From Hymenopus coronatus (lineage: Eukaryota > Arthropoda > Insecta > Mantodea > Hymenopodidae), in NCBI GenBank assembly GCA_030762935.1, contig CM060900.1:389978632-390042631 (forward strand): a stretch of 64,000 nt of DNA, written 5' to 3'. Shown here one piece after another: positions 11,555-23,888 of the stretch. Position numbers and translations under genes: made by a program. The stretch's first letter is position 1, and each line of letters opens with the position of its first letter. The notes beneath the pieces are model-generated. The model saw nothing but the letters and a program-made list of their open reading frames with translations. It did no database searches and had not been told where the DNA came from.

Positions 11555-12480
11555 TTATTGCACTCTGTTGCGAAAATATTGTACAAATGTTCTACGCACA
11601 GCATCACAAACACGATTTGGAACACGTGCTTCTTGGAGCTCTGCCAGCATTTGTTCCTCTTGCATGTTTGTGTGTAACCGAAGCTGGAATTGTGCATCAA
11701 CTGGAGGAACGTTACCATCATTTGCTTGTGCTATGTTGTGTAGCACGCACATGCAACTATAATGGTCTGCACTTGGTTCACATTAGTGTGAATCCCCAAA
11801 GAAGAACAGGGAACCTTGCTTTTAACACACCATAACATTTTTCCACGACATTTCTTGTATGAATCTAGGATTCATTGAAGAGCTGCTCCTCTGGTAGCTG
11901 TGGAGCCTGCAAAGGATGAAGGAGATGTGGACCTACTGCATATGCAGAATCACATAGCACTACACTGTTTCCTAGTTCATTACTTTCCAGCCAATTCCTC
12001 AGTCTAAAATGATTAAAAATGGTGGAGTTACGTGCAGACCCAGGCCATCGTGCTACAATGTCCTGGATCATTAAGTTGGCATCCACCAGTGTCTGCACAT
12101 TAAAGGAAAAATATCCTTTTCGGTTGCGGAACTGTTCAGCCTCCTCACCACCTGGAGATTTGATTCAAACATGGGTGCAATCAATTGCACCTGCCATTCT
12201 TGGGAATGCTGCAATGTCAAAAAATTTCCCTTCGACATTCTGCACATCTTCCCTTGTTTGAAGTAGGATAATGTATCTTGGCCTTATGGAAGCAATGGCA
12301 GCAGTAACATTGCTGATGACTCGGCCTGCTGTTGCCTTATGCACACCACTAGTATCACCAATTGAGGTGTATGATCCAACAGTTGCAAAGAAGCGCAAAG
12401 TCATCAAAAGTTGCTCCATCGCTGAAAGACATGAATTTCTGAAAAGACAAATTCCTTCAATTGTAATCACTGATTCAGAG
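11555..12480 (-). pseudogene. HARBI1-like Harbinger nuclease (DDE_4), decayed
   Basis: On the minus strand the order matches HARBI1-type nucleases. LSAMEQLLMTLRFFATVGSY (12420 downwards) is followed by GVHKATAGRVISNVTAAIAS, then AGAIDCTHV (first catalytic D), IKSPGGEEAEQFRNRKGYF, NVQTLVDANLMIQDIVARWP, GNSVVLCDSAYAVGPHLL (second D), NVVEKCYGVLKARFPVL (the E), and CVLHNIAQANDG near the C-terminus. All three catalytic residues remain, but there are two nonsense changes (after CTHV and after NES) and at least one frameshift near 11755-11790. An AG lies just before the frame at ~12478, so a 5' exon further upstream is likely; I could not find it. It faces the Myb-like gene, as is common in this superfamily. 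Confidence 0.9.
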
Positions 12481-14329
12481 TAGGTATAATATTCAAAAGG
12501 AATATAGATGCATCAAGTTGAATTGATTCAATTTTAATTACTAGTAATAAGTAAACCTTGAATGCAAAGTTTTGCCATTATCCCTGAAAGTCTTTCAATA
12601 ATATACGATAGTGTCATAAATAAGCAAATACTTTATAACAAATAAAATGAGCCTTGATGCTGTATAAACTGATAGTTTTATTTATTATGCTTATTACACA
12701 GAATAGAAAAAAGGGAAACATGTTTATTGTAACAAATTTAGAAATTTATGTAAAAACTTCTATTTTTCCTTACTTGTAATGTTTCCAATTAATGTTATCA
12801 GTAATAAAATATGTTTATATTAAACCTTATAAAAATTTTTCAAATGTATGAAGACCAAAGTGTTTAAAAATAGAGGCATTTCTTTGTTATTTATATTGGG
12901 GATGATGATGATAGTAAGAATGCACAACTTTTATAACTTAGAAATATGGTTATAGTTTAATATTATGGATAAATTATATTCTTCTCAAATGAATTGTCAT
13001 AAAGTATGTCACAGAATGTTTGCAAAGAGGGAAGGTTCAAAAATACAAGGTATATCCAGGAATAAAAGCAAATGTTTTACAAAATTTGGCATCCACACCA
13101 ATAACTAACCAATTTTTTTTTCAACACATTTGGCCAGATATGAAATTACAGTCATTTTCTTTTAAGAAAATAGCTTATGTAAAAACTAGCTATATTAATC
13201 TTGGCTATTCAACTTTTCAATCCAAATGCCACATATTACTGAAAATATTATATTTCTGATATGAAAAACGGAGAAAATAAATTACTTTATTTAAATCCCA
13301 CACATTACACCATGGGAAATCTTTTGCACTACTTCAAATGTATTTATGCACTGAAATTACAGATTCTGTGCCATGACAAAATTTGCAATCTGTAAGCTTG
13401 CATTGAGATAGGTGTGTGTAAATTGTCTACTACATGCAATTCACGAGTTTCTGGCTGTGATAGATACGGAACCGTACGGCGTAGTAGAACATCACAGAAC
13501 CTGAATGGCTTTCAACATCTGATTTGCGATAGGTATGGAACTTAGCCTAATATAATTAGTAAATTGTATGGTATCACACAGAAGTAATTATTGAAGCTAA
13601 CTACGTCAGAAATCTGTGAAAAGTTTCAAGACATTTACAAACCATAACCTAAAACATATATTTTTTATCCGTTATTGCTTTCAGTTGCCTGCTCCTTGTC
13701 ATACCTATGTTAATGAAAAGCAACATCGTCAGTTTCATCCACAATGAATTTAATGTTTAACAGCAATGATCTCCGGTTCCGCGTGTTTTTGCATCTTTAT
13801 ATTATTCACGGTTTGTTACAATTACGCTCGTTTTGAAAAACTCATGTGGTGACTTTTAAAAGCCCATACATAACATCGAATTCTAATAAAAATCCATCTG
13901 CACCATGGGGCACTAGATTTATAATTCCATCACCTCTGTCGTAAAGATATATGTAAGGCCCACGTTGGTTTATTTATTTAATTTTCAAAATGTCAAATAT
14001 ATGTCACTGTGCTTGCCTAAGGGTATATAATAGCTGAAAACTTACCTTTCTGTAGTAAATTCTATTCAATGCCTTATATCCTCTAAAATTTGTGAAGTTG
14101 TAGCTTTTGACAGTCAATATCACTGTCAAAATTCCTCCTCGTAATTATTTTTACGCTCTCTTATTCTCTTTGCTCTTCTTCTGTTGAATAAACACTATGC
14201 CAGCATTTCATCTTCAGAATCATATCAACATTCAATCGCGGCTGGAAGTACGTCATTTTTCTGTGTCAAGTACGAATAAACTCCAAGTTATCTCAGTAAG
14301 CACTACTCGAGGTGGCCGTCAGTTCTCCT
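12481..14329. other. Harbinger right-hand non-coding part
   Basis: This should contain the promoter side and perhaps a first exon of the HARBI1-like gene, transcribed leftwards. I see only AT-rich sequence and short frames, with no motif from the N-terminal part of the nuclease. Confidence 0.4.
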
Positions 14330-14441
14330 CCAAAAATAACTCTCAGTTAGCCGTTAACCGACGGTCGTAATACAGACATCTAGACGTACCTCCCAGTTAA
14401 CTCCTAACCGAAACCTTAACCGGAGAATGTAATACAGGCCC
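14330..14441 (-). repeat. Harbinger right terminal and subterminal repeats
   Basis: It contains GTCGTAATAC, CAGTTAACTCC and, at the very end, GTAATACAGGCCC, the inverted form of the left terminus. TAA follows at 14442-14444. Confidence 0.8.
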
Positions 14442-14689
14442 TAAGGCATTTAACCATGGAGTTGGCAGAATGGTCACGTAATAAGAATCTCCGTGTAACA
14501 GGCTAGTTTCTTATTTTTAACGTAGTCATTTTGAAAGCTTTGGAATTCCAAGTTTCCAAATTTACATTTAGTTCAATGTTGACTTATACGTTTACGTGAT
14601 TCATTATGATACATCCACAGAATATAATTGTCCCTCGATGAACCAGTAAGAATATCATTTGAATCGCCATGTCTACACTCTTTGTTCTA

Positions 14690-15230
14690 GTAAAAATGTC
14701 CCTCGATGAACATTTTAAGCAGTTCAAATAAAAAATTCAAATTTTACATCAAATGAGTTTATTAATATATATATCTATCACATCAAGTTTTTTTATGTTT
14801 ACCTCTAATATTTCTATAAAATTTATTTGTGTTATTAGTGTTTCCTAAACGTCAGATTTCTATAAATTCAAAATGTATTTCTTAGAATTGGACTATTATT
14901 TCGAAAAAGTAATATCTGATGTCCTTTATTGCACTTTTGAAAGGCAGTACAACCCTTTTGAAACAAATTAATAAAAAGTTACATTTTGGAGCGTTTAGAG
15001 CATTGAAAAATATTTTAAAATATTTCCAAGATAACAAGGTTTAAAGTTGGCTGTGCATATTAATAAGCATACGCCTGTCCATTTATACGTTTAGTTGACT
15101 GGGAGTTATAGTACTCAAACTGAAAAAACTGTGTATTTTCTTAAAGCTCAGAATTTATATTATTTTATTATGAAAAACCGTAATTTTGAAATTTCTGACG
15201 CTTTCTTTTTTACAAATTTCACTGACACAT
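14690..15230 (+). repeat. Interspersed repeat R-2, copy 1
   Basis: A diverged match to 16440-17020: both contain TTTGTTCTA-TAAAAAT, a GGTTT-AAAGTTGG block, a TAATAAGCATACGCCTGTCC / CATAAGTATGCGTCTGCCC pair and TTTATTATGAAAAA. No coding signal. The family is not recognised. Confidence 0.6.
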
Positions 15231-16439
15231 TCGTGTAAATTGAACCTGAGTCTTCACAGCCTTGCAGCAGAATATTATCAGCATGACGTATTTTCCGGTG
15301 ACTGATAAAGGGCCTACACTCTAACAACTGCGCCTTTGTCTCTTATTAAAGAGGATACGATGATATCGTGTATACCAAAAGAGGACAGAGAGTAAAGTTT
15401 TCGGAATTTTCTCAGATTTCACTCTCGGAGAGAACAAAATTCCGCTCCTAATGATTAGGTTAGTATAGGCACAAGTTTACGGTAGCGTATTTGCAAGTGA
15501 CGTTGCGCCTCTAAAGGTTGACCGTATTAATTAACACTGCTGCGGATGAAGCCTTCACAAAAGGGGATACCCTCACAGTAGCCGCTGGTCTGTTGCTATG
15601 GAACAGTTAGCTCTCTATGTGCCTGCCTTCGTGAAATTTTAATGGCTAGTTAAGCATTAACAAAGGTCCCATTGACAAGCTATTAAAGGCATCGGACCCT
15701 AAGCTTTGTCTTTCCGCTAAGGCAGACAAGTCAGCCAGGGCTTCTTTTGATATCCTGACCCCAATACTGCGTTAAACCCTCTGCAAGGCAAATGCACATT
15801 CCACGCACACTTCAGTCTCTTAGAGTTGTGGTATTACTTCGCACCTCTACGTTTGCTATCTGCTCTAAGGAAGCCTTTGTCCTGTCCTATAGACGTCATG
15901 TATACATTTCATGTATCCTTGGAAACAAAAAATGAGTCTTTATTTCATCATGTACTTCAGTGTAAGTACTTTATTTCATTGTAAATTATTTTAACACCTT
16001 TGGCAGTTTCTCATTCCTTAAATAGTAAAAATTCGCTGTCATTTATGTCCTTCTACAGCCAGCTTACAAAATAAGTACTTAGCATAATCTAAAACTTCAT
16101 CGGGAATATCCATTTTCAATCATTTATTGATTTATTTGGTGCAGTTTAAATAACCGAAACTGTAACTGTTTATTCCGGCGAGGTTACGCAGCAACGAAAA
16201 AAGAAAACAATACCTAGGTTAGGACTAAAATGCAACTCCTGATAATGAGACTCTAATAATAATATTAATAAATATAACACTATTTCACTCCATATAGGGA
16301 TAGGATAAAACGTTATATATTACACGTGGCTTGTTAGACTATTATCTTCTCATGAGAAATTAGAACACTCGCGCTTACGTGCTCGTGTATTAAACATACC
16401 ACTCACAAATAATAAGTGTATTTAAGGCACTTATAATAT
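15231..16439. other. No gene seen
   Basis: Unique-looking sequence with slightly higher GC around 15290-15800. There is no open frame or family motif I can support. Confidence 0.5.
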
Positions 16440-17020
16440 AAGTAACTATTATGTTCCATATTTCCAGCTTATTAGCTTTAAAACAATACGTTTGGAACAA
16501 AAAAGTTATTATACACAGTAATAGTGATATCACGCTTATTTAAATAATATTTTTACTGTCTAAATTCATTGTTCTAATAAAAATAACCACGTGATGTATT
16601 TTTAAAAATATTCATATAGAAGAATCCAGTTTTACAGGAAAAAAGGTTAAAATGTAGCTGTCATATAATATTCGTCCTAATTAGTGTAGAAAAAATATTA
16701 ATTAATAATATGGTTATTTCTCAAAATAGGAACATTGTTTTGACACATCATATTATCATTTTAATCTGCTTTTGAAAGTCAGCTTAAAATTTTTAATACA
16801 TGATTTTGAATTGGGAAAAGTGTTGGGAGAAAATAGGTTTCAAAGTTGGGAATTGTCTATTCATAAGTATGCGTCTGCCCATCTTCATTAATTGGTAGTT
16901 AAAAGTGAGCCAACTGGAAAAACGATATATTTTCCTAAGATTTAAAATTCATATCACTTTATTGTGAAAAAGTAACATTTTAATTTTGTCATAATTCTTG
17001 GTCAAAATTCACAATTCATC
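16440..17020 (+). repeat. Interspersed repeat R-2, copy 2
   Basis: Shares blocks with 14690-15230 and, inverted, with 22555-23185: GTTCTAATAAAAAT, GTGATGTATTTTTAAAAATA, and TTTTGGTCAAAA-type ends. Similarity is low to moderate, so these are old copies. Confidence 0.6.
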
Positions 17021-18400
17021 ACCTTATAGGAGAAGAAAACATGTCATCAGTTATCTTCAATGCTGTGATGTTATCAGTAGAGCTAAATATTTTAGGTGCT
17101 ACATTAATTTTATTTTGGCATTAAAATCCCCAAAATATTTTTTTGGTAAAGAAAACGTGACATTTAAAGAAAACATTCCTAACCATATATTAGTGGTTGC
17201 ACCTTTAAATAACTGTGTTGTAGTGTCTGAACCTCTTGTATATTTTTGTACATTCTCAGCGAATTTTAAGGCTTTTATCCCTTTGTACCCTTTTCCATGA
17301 TTTTTTCTACAAAAATTAAAAGTTAATGTGTACATAAATGAATAACTTTCCTGCCTTGTAAATGAAAGCGGAAGTTGAAGCAGCGCTTAGCCAAAAGCCC
17401 TGATGTTGAATATGTTGAAATAAACAATTTTACTACTCTTTATTTTCTGTTCTTAAAACATACGCACCACAGGCGGTGAAAACAGATAATACACGAAATG
17501 AAATGTCTAAGAAAGACTATCTGGTAAAGAATACTTCTATGCCATTTGAAGTAGGTCTTTGATATACATACAATGTCATATTGTGTTATGCTATTGGCTT
17601 TGTTACATTTTCTAATACATATTTATATTCAAAGATTGAACCCGTTTTTTCACCCTATTTGCACCACTTTTCTACAATATTTTGCCCCTAATATTCCTAG
17701 CCCTTGTTATCAAGTATTTCAGGTATTATATTATTCTTAGAGGATATGATCTAGAGTGTAGCCGAGGTCATTAAGGCACAGGGTGAGCTGTTCAAACTCC
17801 GTATGGACTATCTTCCCTGCCGGCACGTTTTTTCCCAGATTTTACTCAGTCCTCCTAGTTGGCAAATGACGGCGAGACACCCTAAAGATACGCCTTAACA
17901 GTTTCCTTCCCAAATTTCCTTTCTCAATTATTTTATTTCATCAGTTTCAACAGTGTCCACCGCCATGGTTGCTATATGAAGTAAACGCTATTGAAATAAA
18001 AACAGAAAAAGTGAAGCTTAACAGAAATTGATATGTCTTCACCAGATTAAAATAAAACACACAAGACCGAGCGATTTCACGCTGCAATAACGCCCCCAAA
18101 GTTCCTGGTTCAATTTTAAGTGACCGCTTACTCCTAATCATAGCTTTTTAGGGTTTTTTTACGTCGTCAGGTTGAAATTTGGAGTGGTTTTTCTTATCAT
18201 TTTCCTACCCCTTCATATCGTTCTATTTATCGTTTCATTCATTCCTCACAGCATTTGGATTGCTTTATGTTTGAAAATGTCTGTGATGGTGTTTCGGTGC
18301 AACTTGATACCTCAAAGAAAGTTCTACGTCCACCTGCCTTCGGCTGGATGCCGGGGTATACGCACCGTCCCCTTGAGGGACCCTCTGTGGTACAGGGGTC
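17021..18400. other. No gene seen; one faint tRNA-like patch
   Basis: Mostly AT-rich. Around 17755-17805 GTAGCCGAGGTCATTAAGGC and GCTGTTCAAACTCC resemble A and B boxes on the plus strand, perhaps a worn SINE head. A GC-rich lead-in with the small palindrome AGGGGTCCCCT (near 18393-18403) precedes the minisatellite. Confidence 0.35.
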
Positions 18401-18401
18401 C

Positions 18402-18972
18402 CCTGTTACGCTCTGCCTGGTCAAACGTAATCCAGTTGCAGTTCTCCAAGTCTTGACTTCACCCGTTACGCTCTGTCTGGTCAAACGTAATCTAGTAGCA
18501 GTTCTCCATGACTGACTTCACTCGTTACGCTCTACCTGGTTAAACGTAATCTAGTTGCAGTTCTCCAAGTCCTGACTTCAACCGTTATGCTCTGTCTGGT
18601 CAAACGTAATCTAGTTGCAGTTCTCCAAGTCCTTGCTTCACCCGTTATGCTCTGTCTGGTCAAATGTAATCTAGTAGCAGTTCTCCATGACTGACTTCAC
18701 CCGTTATGCTCTGTCTGGTCAAATGTAATCTAGTAGCAGTTCTCCAAGTCCTTGCTTCACCCGTTATGCTCTGTCTGGTCAAATGTAATCTAGTAGCAGT
18801 TCTCCAAGTCCTGGCTTCAACCGTTATGCTCTGTCTGGTCAAATGTAATCTAGTAGCAGTTCTCCATGACTGACTTCACCCGTTATACTCTGTCTGGTCA
18901 AACGTAATCCAGTTGCAGTTCTCCACGTCCTGGTTTCACCCGTTACGCTGACTGATCAATCGTAATCCAGTA
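18402..18972 (+). repeat. 59/60-bp minisatellite, about 9.5 units
   Basis: Units start at 18402, 18462, 18521, 18581, 18641, 18700, 18760, 18820, 18879 and 18939, giving periods of 60, 59, 60, 60, 59, 60, 60, 59 and 60. Each begins CCCGTTAYGCTCTGTCTGGT, has CAAAYGTAATC in the middle and ends CTGACTTCA or CTTGCTTCA. Units with CTCCATGACTGAC are the 59-bp type. The open frames across it are a side effect of the repeat and change frame at each 59-bp unit. Confidence 0.95.
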
Positions 18973-20049
18973 TGCTTTTCACTTCAAAGTTTCTGTTGTG
19001 TACAGGACGTCAGAATTATTTGAGGGAATTTAAGAAATGAGGATGGCGATGATGGAAATGGCGAAGTAGTCTTTTTTTTATTAATTTTTGTGGCTTAAAA
19101 TGATAAAAAGATACCGCTTTTCGTGTTTGTTCGAGTGGAACTACCGAGATACACACTACACTAATAGAACAGCTGAATCTGATATTACTGATGCAATACT
19201 CCTTGTAGGCTTTGTTTACAATTTAACAACATTGCAGACTAATATGATAGTTGTGTATTTTTTAGAAACATTATGTCAGCAAAATAACTGAAGCGCATTA
19301 ATTACAAGAGCTGATATTGTCGTTCAGTTTAAATCTACTGTGCACTTGCCTTGCCTGAAATATGTTTCTTGCAAAAGTATGACGTCATGCATGCAAAGCT
19401 CCAAAGCAGACAAGGTAAACTTAATTATCTAAATGCTCTCAATAAAACACATATAAAAACAGAATAAATAAATAAATAACGTTACTTGATGCGCAGGGCT
19501 AAAAGAGAACCCAGATAACGCTCCCCTGAGGTTTGCGTTGACGAATTAACAGGACGAATGTAGAGTAACTTTAGGCGCTTCTGAGGTCGGAAATAGCCTG
19601 GCTTAGACCAGGAGGATGGAGGATCCCTCACACTTTTACACCTAACTTTGCATAAGTACGTCGCAGTGCTCTTCTTTCTCAGTCTTAATCTGCGATTCGT
19701 CCTACTTTCTTCTTTGCCCGCACGACATCGTGTAATCTGATTCTAAATGACTTGTGTTTGTGACTTTGGTTTTTATTTTAGACACGGTTAAGGTTTTAAT
19801 GTCACTGCATTAACAACACCGAGTCTATTTTACATGTACCTTAAGGCTATTATTTAATTCCTTATATAATTCATATATTAGCCTGAATTAAGAACTTAAG
19901 AGAACGCAGAGTATTTATTCGATAAACCTGGCCTTCAGTTCTATTAGTTACTCTTTTTACCGTACTATGTGCCTGTTATAGAGAAGATATTGTAATACAG
20001 TAAAAAATTTGATGTAATATATGCTTTGAGGTCCGCTGAATAAAAAAAA
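18973..20049. other. No gene seen
   Basis: AT-rich sequence with a short AAATAAATAAATAA run near 19465. No motif or shared repeat recognised. Confidence 0.5.
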
Positions 20050-20775
20050 AATTTAGAAAAAAGTCCCTTTTGTCTGTGTGCATGTCTGTGGACAGCATAG
20101 CTCAAAAACGAAAAAAAAACCTGTAACTACCAAATTAGGTTTTTGGTTTAGTAATTTCCAAGGATGCAACAGGAAGATTTTAAAAAAGTTCTCCACCCCA
20201 AACTAGCCTTTATATGGAAAAAGTTTTGAAAATTTGTTTTTTTCAAAAATGCCTCTTAACGTTTTTTATTAAAATACCGTATTTTACAGGTATTTACTTT
20301 GCAAATATGCATATTTTGATTTTTCTGGAAATAATCTGGATGAATTTTGAAGAAATTTGCGTAACTGGTAAACCTTAAGAGATAGACCAGAACTTATATA
20401 AAATATCGTTAAAACACACAATTTAGGTCACAACGGTTTCTTTTTATTTGTTTATTTTTTTCGTGTTGGCCTTTCCGAGATATACCTTACTATTGGTATA
20501 AATTGTAAACTACGTAACTACTCAAACGAGAAGTTACCTTTCATTTCATCTCTATTTTGTTATACTTCAGTCGTTCACATAGCGATCATATTTTAAAAAG
20601 GGGTGACAATTGTGTTACCCCTTATTTACCTTCTGCTTAGAAGGAAGTAAGTAATAAAGCAATTTCTGGTGATGCTCATATCAATTAACATGATGTAGGT
20701 AACCGAATAACCTTTTATAAGAATAGTACTTTACAGAACCGGTAGAGAAGGCCATGTGAATGGAGCACATCAGTT
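20050..20775 (+). repeat. Interspersed repeat R-1, copy 1
   Basis: Shares an ordered series of blocks with four other copies: a GT-rich stretch, ACAGCATAGCTCAAAAACG, a STTCCAAGGATGCAAC-type block, a TTCTCCA block, and near the end GGTAGAGAAGGCCATGTGAATG. About 0.7 kb of this copy is visible. No conserved reading frame across copies. Confidence 0.65.
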
Positions 20776-20789
20776 AATATTAGTATAAA

Positions 20790-21040
20790 ACCTATTGACA
20801 TTCTGTAAATTCAGAATGAGTCCAATAGAACGTGCACTTGGATCGCGACTGTCTAAACTGTTAGTTGTTCTTCCTTTTCGATTTCACTACAGAATACAGA
20901 TTGTTAAATAATACCTTAACAAAAATTAAGAGTTCTGTCCTTACTTTTCTAATTATTCGTAATAATAATATTCACAGACAGTGAGCATGTTTATTTTCAC
21001 TTAAGAGAGTCAACATTTATGGTATACGCGTCCACATATA
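20790..21040 (+). repeat. Direct repeat R-3, copy 1
   Basis: Closely matched by 21455-21690. Both contain CATTCTGTAAATTCAGA, GATTGTTAAATA, CCTTAACAAAAATTAAGAG, ATATTNACAGACAG and GGTATAC-CGTCCA. The two copies lie about 0.66 kb apart in the same orientation. Confidence 0.75.
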
Positions 21041-21454
21041 TACATAGATTATGTTCTCACACTTTTTGCCATGTGTCATTATCGGGAGTATTTTAGTCCT
21101 GAATATTCTGATTAATGTTTCTATGGAAAGGTTTTTCAGATTTTGGACTGTGTACATACACTTCAGAGCTGCTTTGTTTAACGCTTCTTGTAGCAGACTA
21201 GCAACACACGGATTCCATCACAAAGTCTGCAAAAACAGTCGATACCATACAGCAATGAAACATGCGTGTGCAGTTTGTGTGATACTAAGTGACAGATGCC
21301 ACATCACCGTGTGCAAAAAAAAAAAAAAAATTAAAATCGATTAAGCCTACAGTGAAAGTATGGCCGAATGCACATTGTGTGCATTCTCTCAAATATAAAT
21401 GTATTACTTAATTCTTCAACGGCTATCTATAAGCCTGCAGTTCTTTTCAATATT

Positions 21455-21690
21455 ATTATAGGAGCTATTACATTCTGTAAATTCAGATGAGGCGAACAGA
21501 ACTGCAGTATTTTTATTCCTTTTCATCTTTCATTATGGATTACAGATTGTTAAATATTACCTTAACAAAAATTAAGAGTTCTACCTTACGTCTCTAATCG
21601 TTCGTAAAAATAATATTTACAGACAGCGAACATCATGCTTTTTTGCACTTAGAGGGTCAATATTTTTGGTATACACGTCCATTTGATTTC
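21455..21690 (+). repeat. Direct repeat R-3, copy 2
   Basis: Second copy of the ~240-bp repeat, same block order as 20790-21040. It could come from a local duplication or be the two ends of an unrecognised retroelement with the 21040-21455 segment between. Confidence 0.75.
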
Positions 21691-22554
21691 TCGTTTCATA
21701 AAAGTAAAAGCATTTTGGAAGCATCATCAAGATTGTATGTCAACCCCATTTTCCTGTGGTTAACAATTATATTCTCTATCTGGTTTCAAAATTTAAATTT
21801 CGAATATGTATTTACATTTAGTTTTATATGATCTACATTTGGTGCGAATTTATTATTGGTTATTTGTCTTTTCGTTCATTCAGTATTAACTACGTAACAT
21901 TATTACAATAGTGTAAGAACAATATCCTGATATTGTTTGGAAATAATACAAGCATTTGTAGCTGGAATTGCTATACACGACACAAATATATGCATCTGAA
22001 CATATATATGGTTTACTAACAGCGAACTTCTTTCAGTCGCCTTAACTTCTTCAAAATGGTTTTAAAATATCAAGAAGCACTTTTTGATTTTAAGAATGGA
22101 TTCAGCGTTATTAAAATAAGAAAAACACTTTATAAGATACCATTCCTCCTCATACAAGATACAACCAAGAGGAAGGAAGCAACTGCCAAAATGACGAAAG
22201 AAGAGGACAATGCTCCGATCAATATCAGGTGGTATTTCATATGTGCAGATACCCTTCGTGCATTGAAAGAATTACACAGATCTTCGGGGCAAATCCAAGT
22301 AAACATCGGTCAGTAGCGGTGTTAGATCAGGTTAGCTGCGTTCTAATGCTCTTGCATACCAGCGGGAATGGTGAGGGAATCACGCACTTTGATAGGACTT
22401 CCCAGGTTTGTATTAAGATTCCGAGATCACTTGCATACAACACCAGAGAATCTATGATCAGAGCTTAAGCACTTCAAAACGTGTTTATCTTTTGCATTCT
22501 TTTATAGCGTCTGTCAGTTTATAGTGGGCACCAATATCTCGTCTTTAATTATTT
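21691..22554. other. No supported gene
   Basis: An 86-codon open frame at 22056-22316 (+) starts MVLKYQEALFDFKNGF and is lysine-rich, but it has no recognisable domain and no neighbouring exon. I treat it as chance. Confidence 0.4.
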
Positions 22555-23185
22555 GGCTTGTGACTAAGTTTTGACCAAAAATGGTTTAAAATTAAAAAAA
22601 AACTTTTTTCATAATAAAATGATATGAAATCTGATATTGTATTTTTTCCCCTTTTTGGCATACTTTAACTGCTAATTAACTGAAGCTATAAATGGTTACG
22701 AACATGCTTATTAACAGGCACCAGCAGCTTTAAATCTTATTTTCTCTCAAGCTTTTCCATACTCAAACGAAGCAGTTTCTCACTAGTTTGTTTTAAAATG
22801 CTTATACTGACTCCGAAACTCACATTAAAGAAAATTGTCACATTGCGTTTTCGAAATAATGCTCCAAATCTCATCAATACGCTATGAAACTTTGAAAAAA
22901 AACAAAAACAATAAATTTGGAGGGTATGAAATCAGAGCTAATATAAAAAATAGCATATGACAGATCTATTTGTACACTCATTTAATAGTGGGTTTTTATG
23001 TGAATATTTTTAAAAAATGTATCACATGATTAATTTTCATTAGAACAGTTGCTATTTAAATAACCATTCCAGGTAGAGTTTTTATAATTAGTAGAAATAT
23101 CACTTATTGTGTACAGTAACTGGTAGAAATTTCAATAAGGTATTATCTTCTATCTGCAGATTTTCCATATTTCACAGATCTATCA
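22555..23185 (-). repeat. Interspersed repeat R-2, copy 3 (inverted)
   Basis: The minus strand matches 16440-17020 in block order: ATATGGAAAATC, GTTACTGTACACAATAAGTG, GTTCTAATGAAAAT, CATGTGATACATTTTTTAAA and a TTTTGGTCAAAA end. Confidence 0.6.
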
Positions 23186-23888
23186 CTTTAAGAGGAATAT
23201 AACAAAATACTCATGGTTATAAGTTTTCTGAATTCCGGGCGGGCAAATTTCACAGAATTCAGCAGTTTTCTATATAGTTACTACAATTAGAATAATCATT
23301 ATTGTATCATATTAATTTAGTATTAACGGTCATAGATTTATGGTAAACAGTTTTCAACAGTCATTATCTTCTGCTTCGGATTTTAGCTTTTCCATTCATA
23401 CTCGTCCTATATGTGTAATGCTTTTAGACTTGCCAATGTTTGATACCAGCTCCTGCTTGATTCAGGTATTGATCATAATATATACTCATCTGCAGCTTGG
23501 CATAGAAACGGTGCACTGAAGTACCAAGGAATTTAATTTCCTGCAGTGTTTTCCGTTTTCTAAATTTGAAAGAGGCTCCTTATCATTTGATGTCCAAATT
23601 AGGTTCTTGTTAAAACAGGCTGTTGCTGGTTTGAGGTAAGTTCTGGTATAAAGAAATTAATTTATAAACAGCCGCCGGTTGCGTTAGAGTGAAATGGGAG
23701 AAAAAGTAGAAGTTGTCATGTAGTTGGTTGCCTAATTTAAGGGTTATCCTATGTAGTAATACATAATTGTATTAGTGAATTGAGTTTGTTCCAATGAATA
23801 ACATAGTAATTAGCGCCTCTATCTGATCGACGGGATTAAAATTTTGCTTTTACTCATTTTCTGGCAAATCATATGGCATGAATAAAAT
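23186..23888. other. No gene seen
   Basis: AT-rich sequence with no motif or frame that I can support. Confidence 0.5.

Larger units (their letters stand above)
5239..14444 (+). mobile_element. Complete PIF/Harbinger DNA transposon
   Basis: The element runs from 5242 to 14441 and is flanked by TAA at 5239-5241 and 14442-14444, the TWA-type target duplication of PIF/Harbinger. Its ends are inverted: GGGCCTGTATTAC at 5242 and its complement at 14429-14441. TIR-like GTATTACGA motifs recur inside both ends (near 5325 and 14370). It carries the two genes expected of the superfamily, a Myb/SANT-like DNA-binding protein (+) and a HARBI1-like DDE nuclease (-), arranged convergently. It is 9.2 kb long, of which 1.56 kb is a nested mariner-type element. 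Both Harbinger genes are broken, so it is dead, although the ends are well kept. Confidence 0.92.

Noticed and set aside
18239..18842. Open frames with repeated protein words across the 60-bp array
   Set aside because: A 60-bp period keeps a frame open by chance; 59-bp units break the frame, and there is no start or splice context.
22056..22316. Lysine-rich 86-codon frame on the plus strand
   Set aside because: No recognisable motif and no codon or splice evidence.
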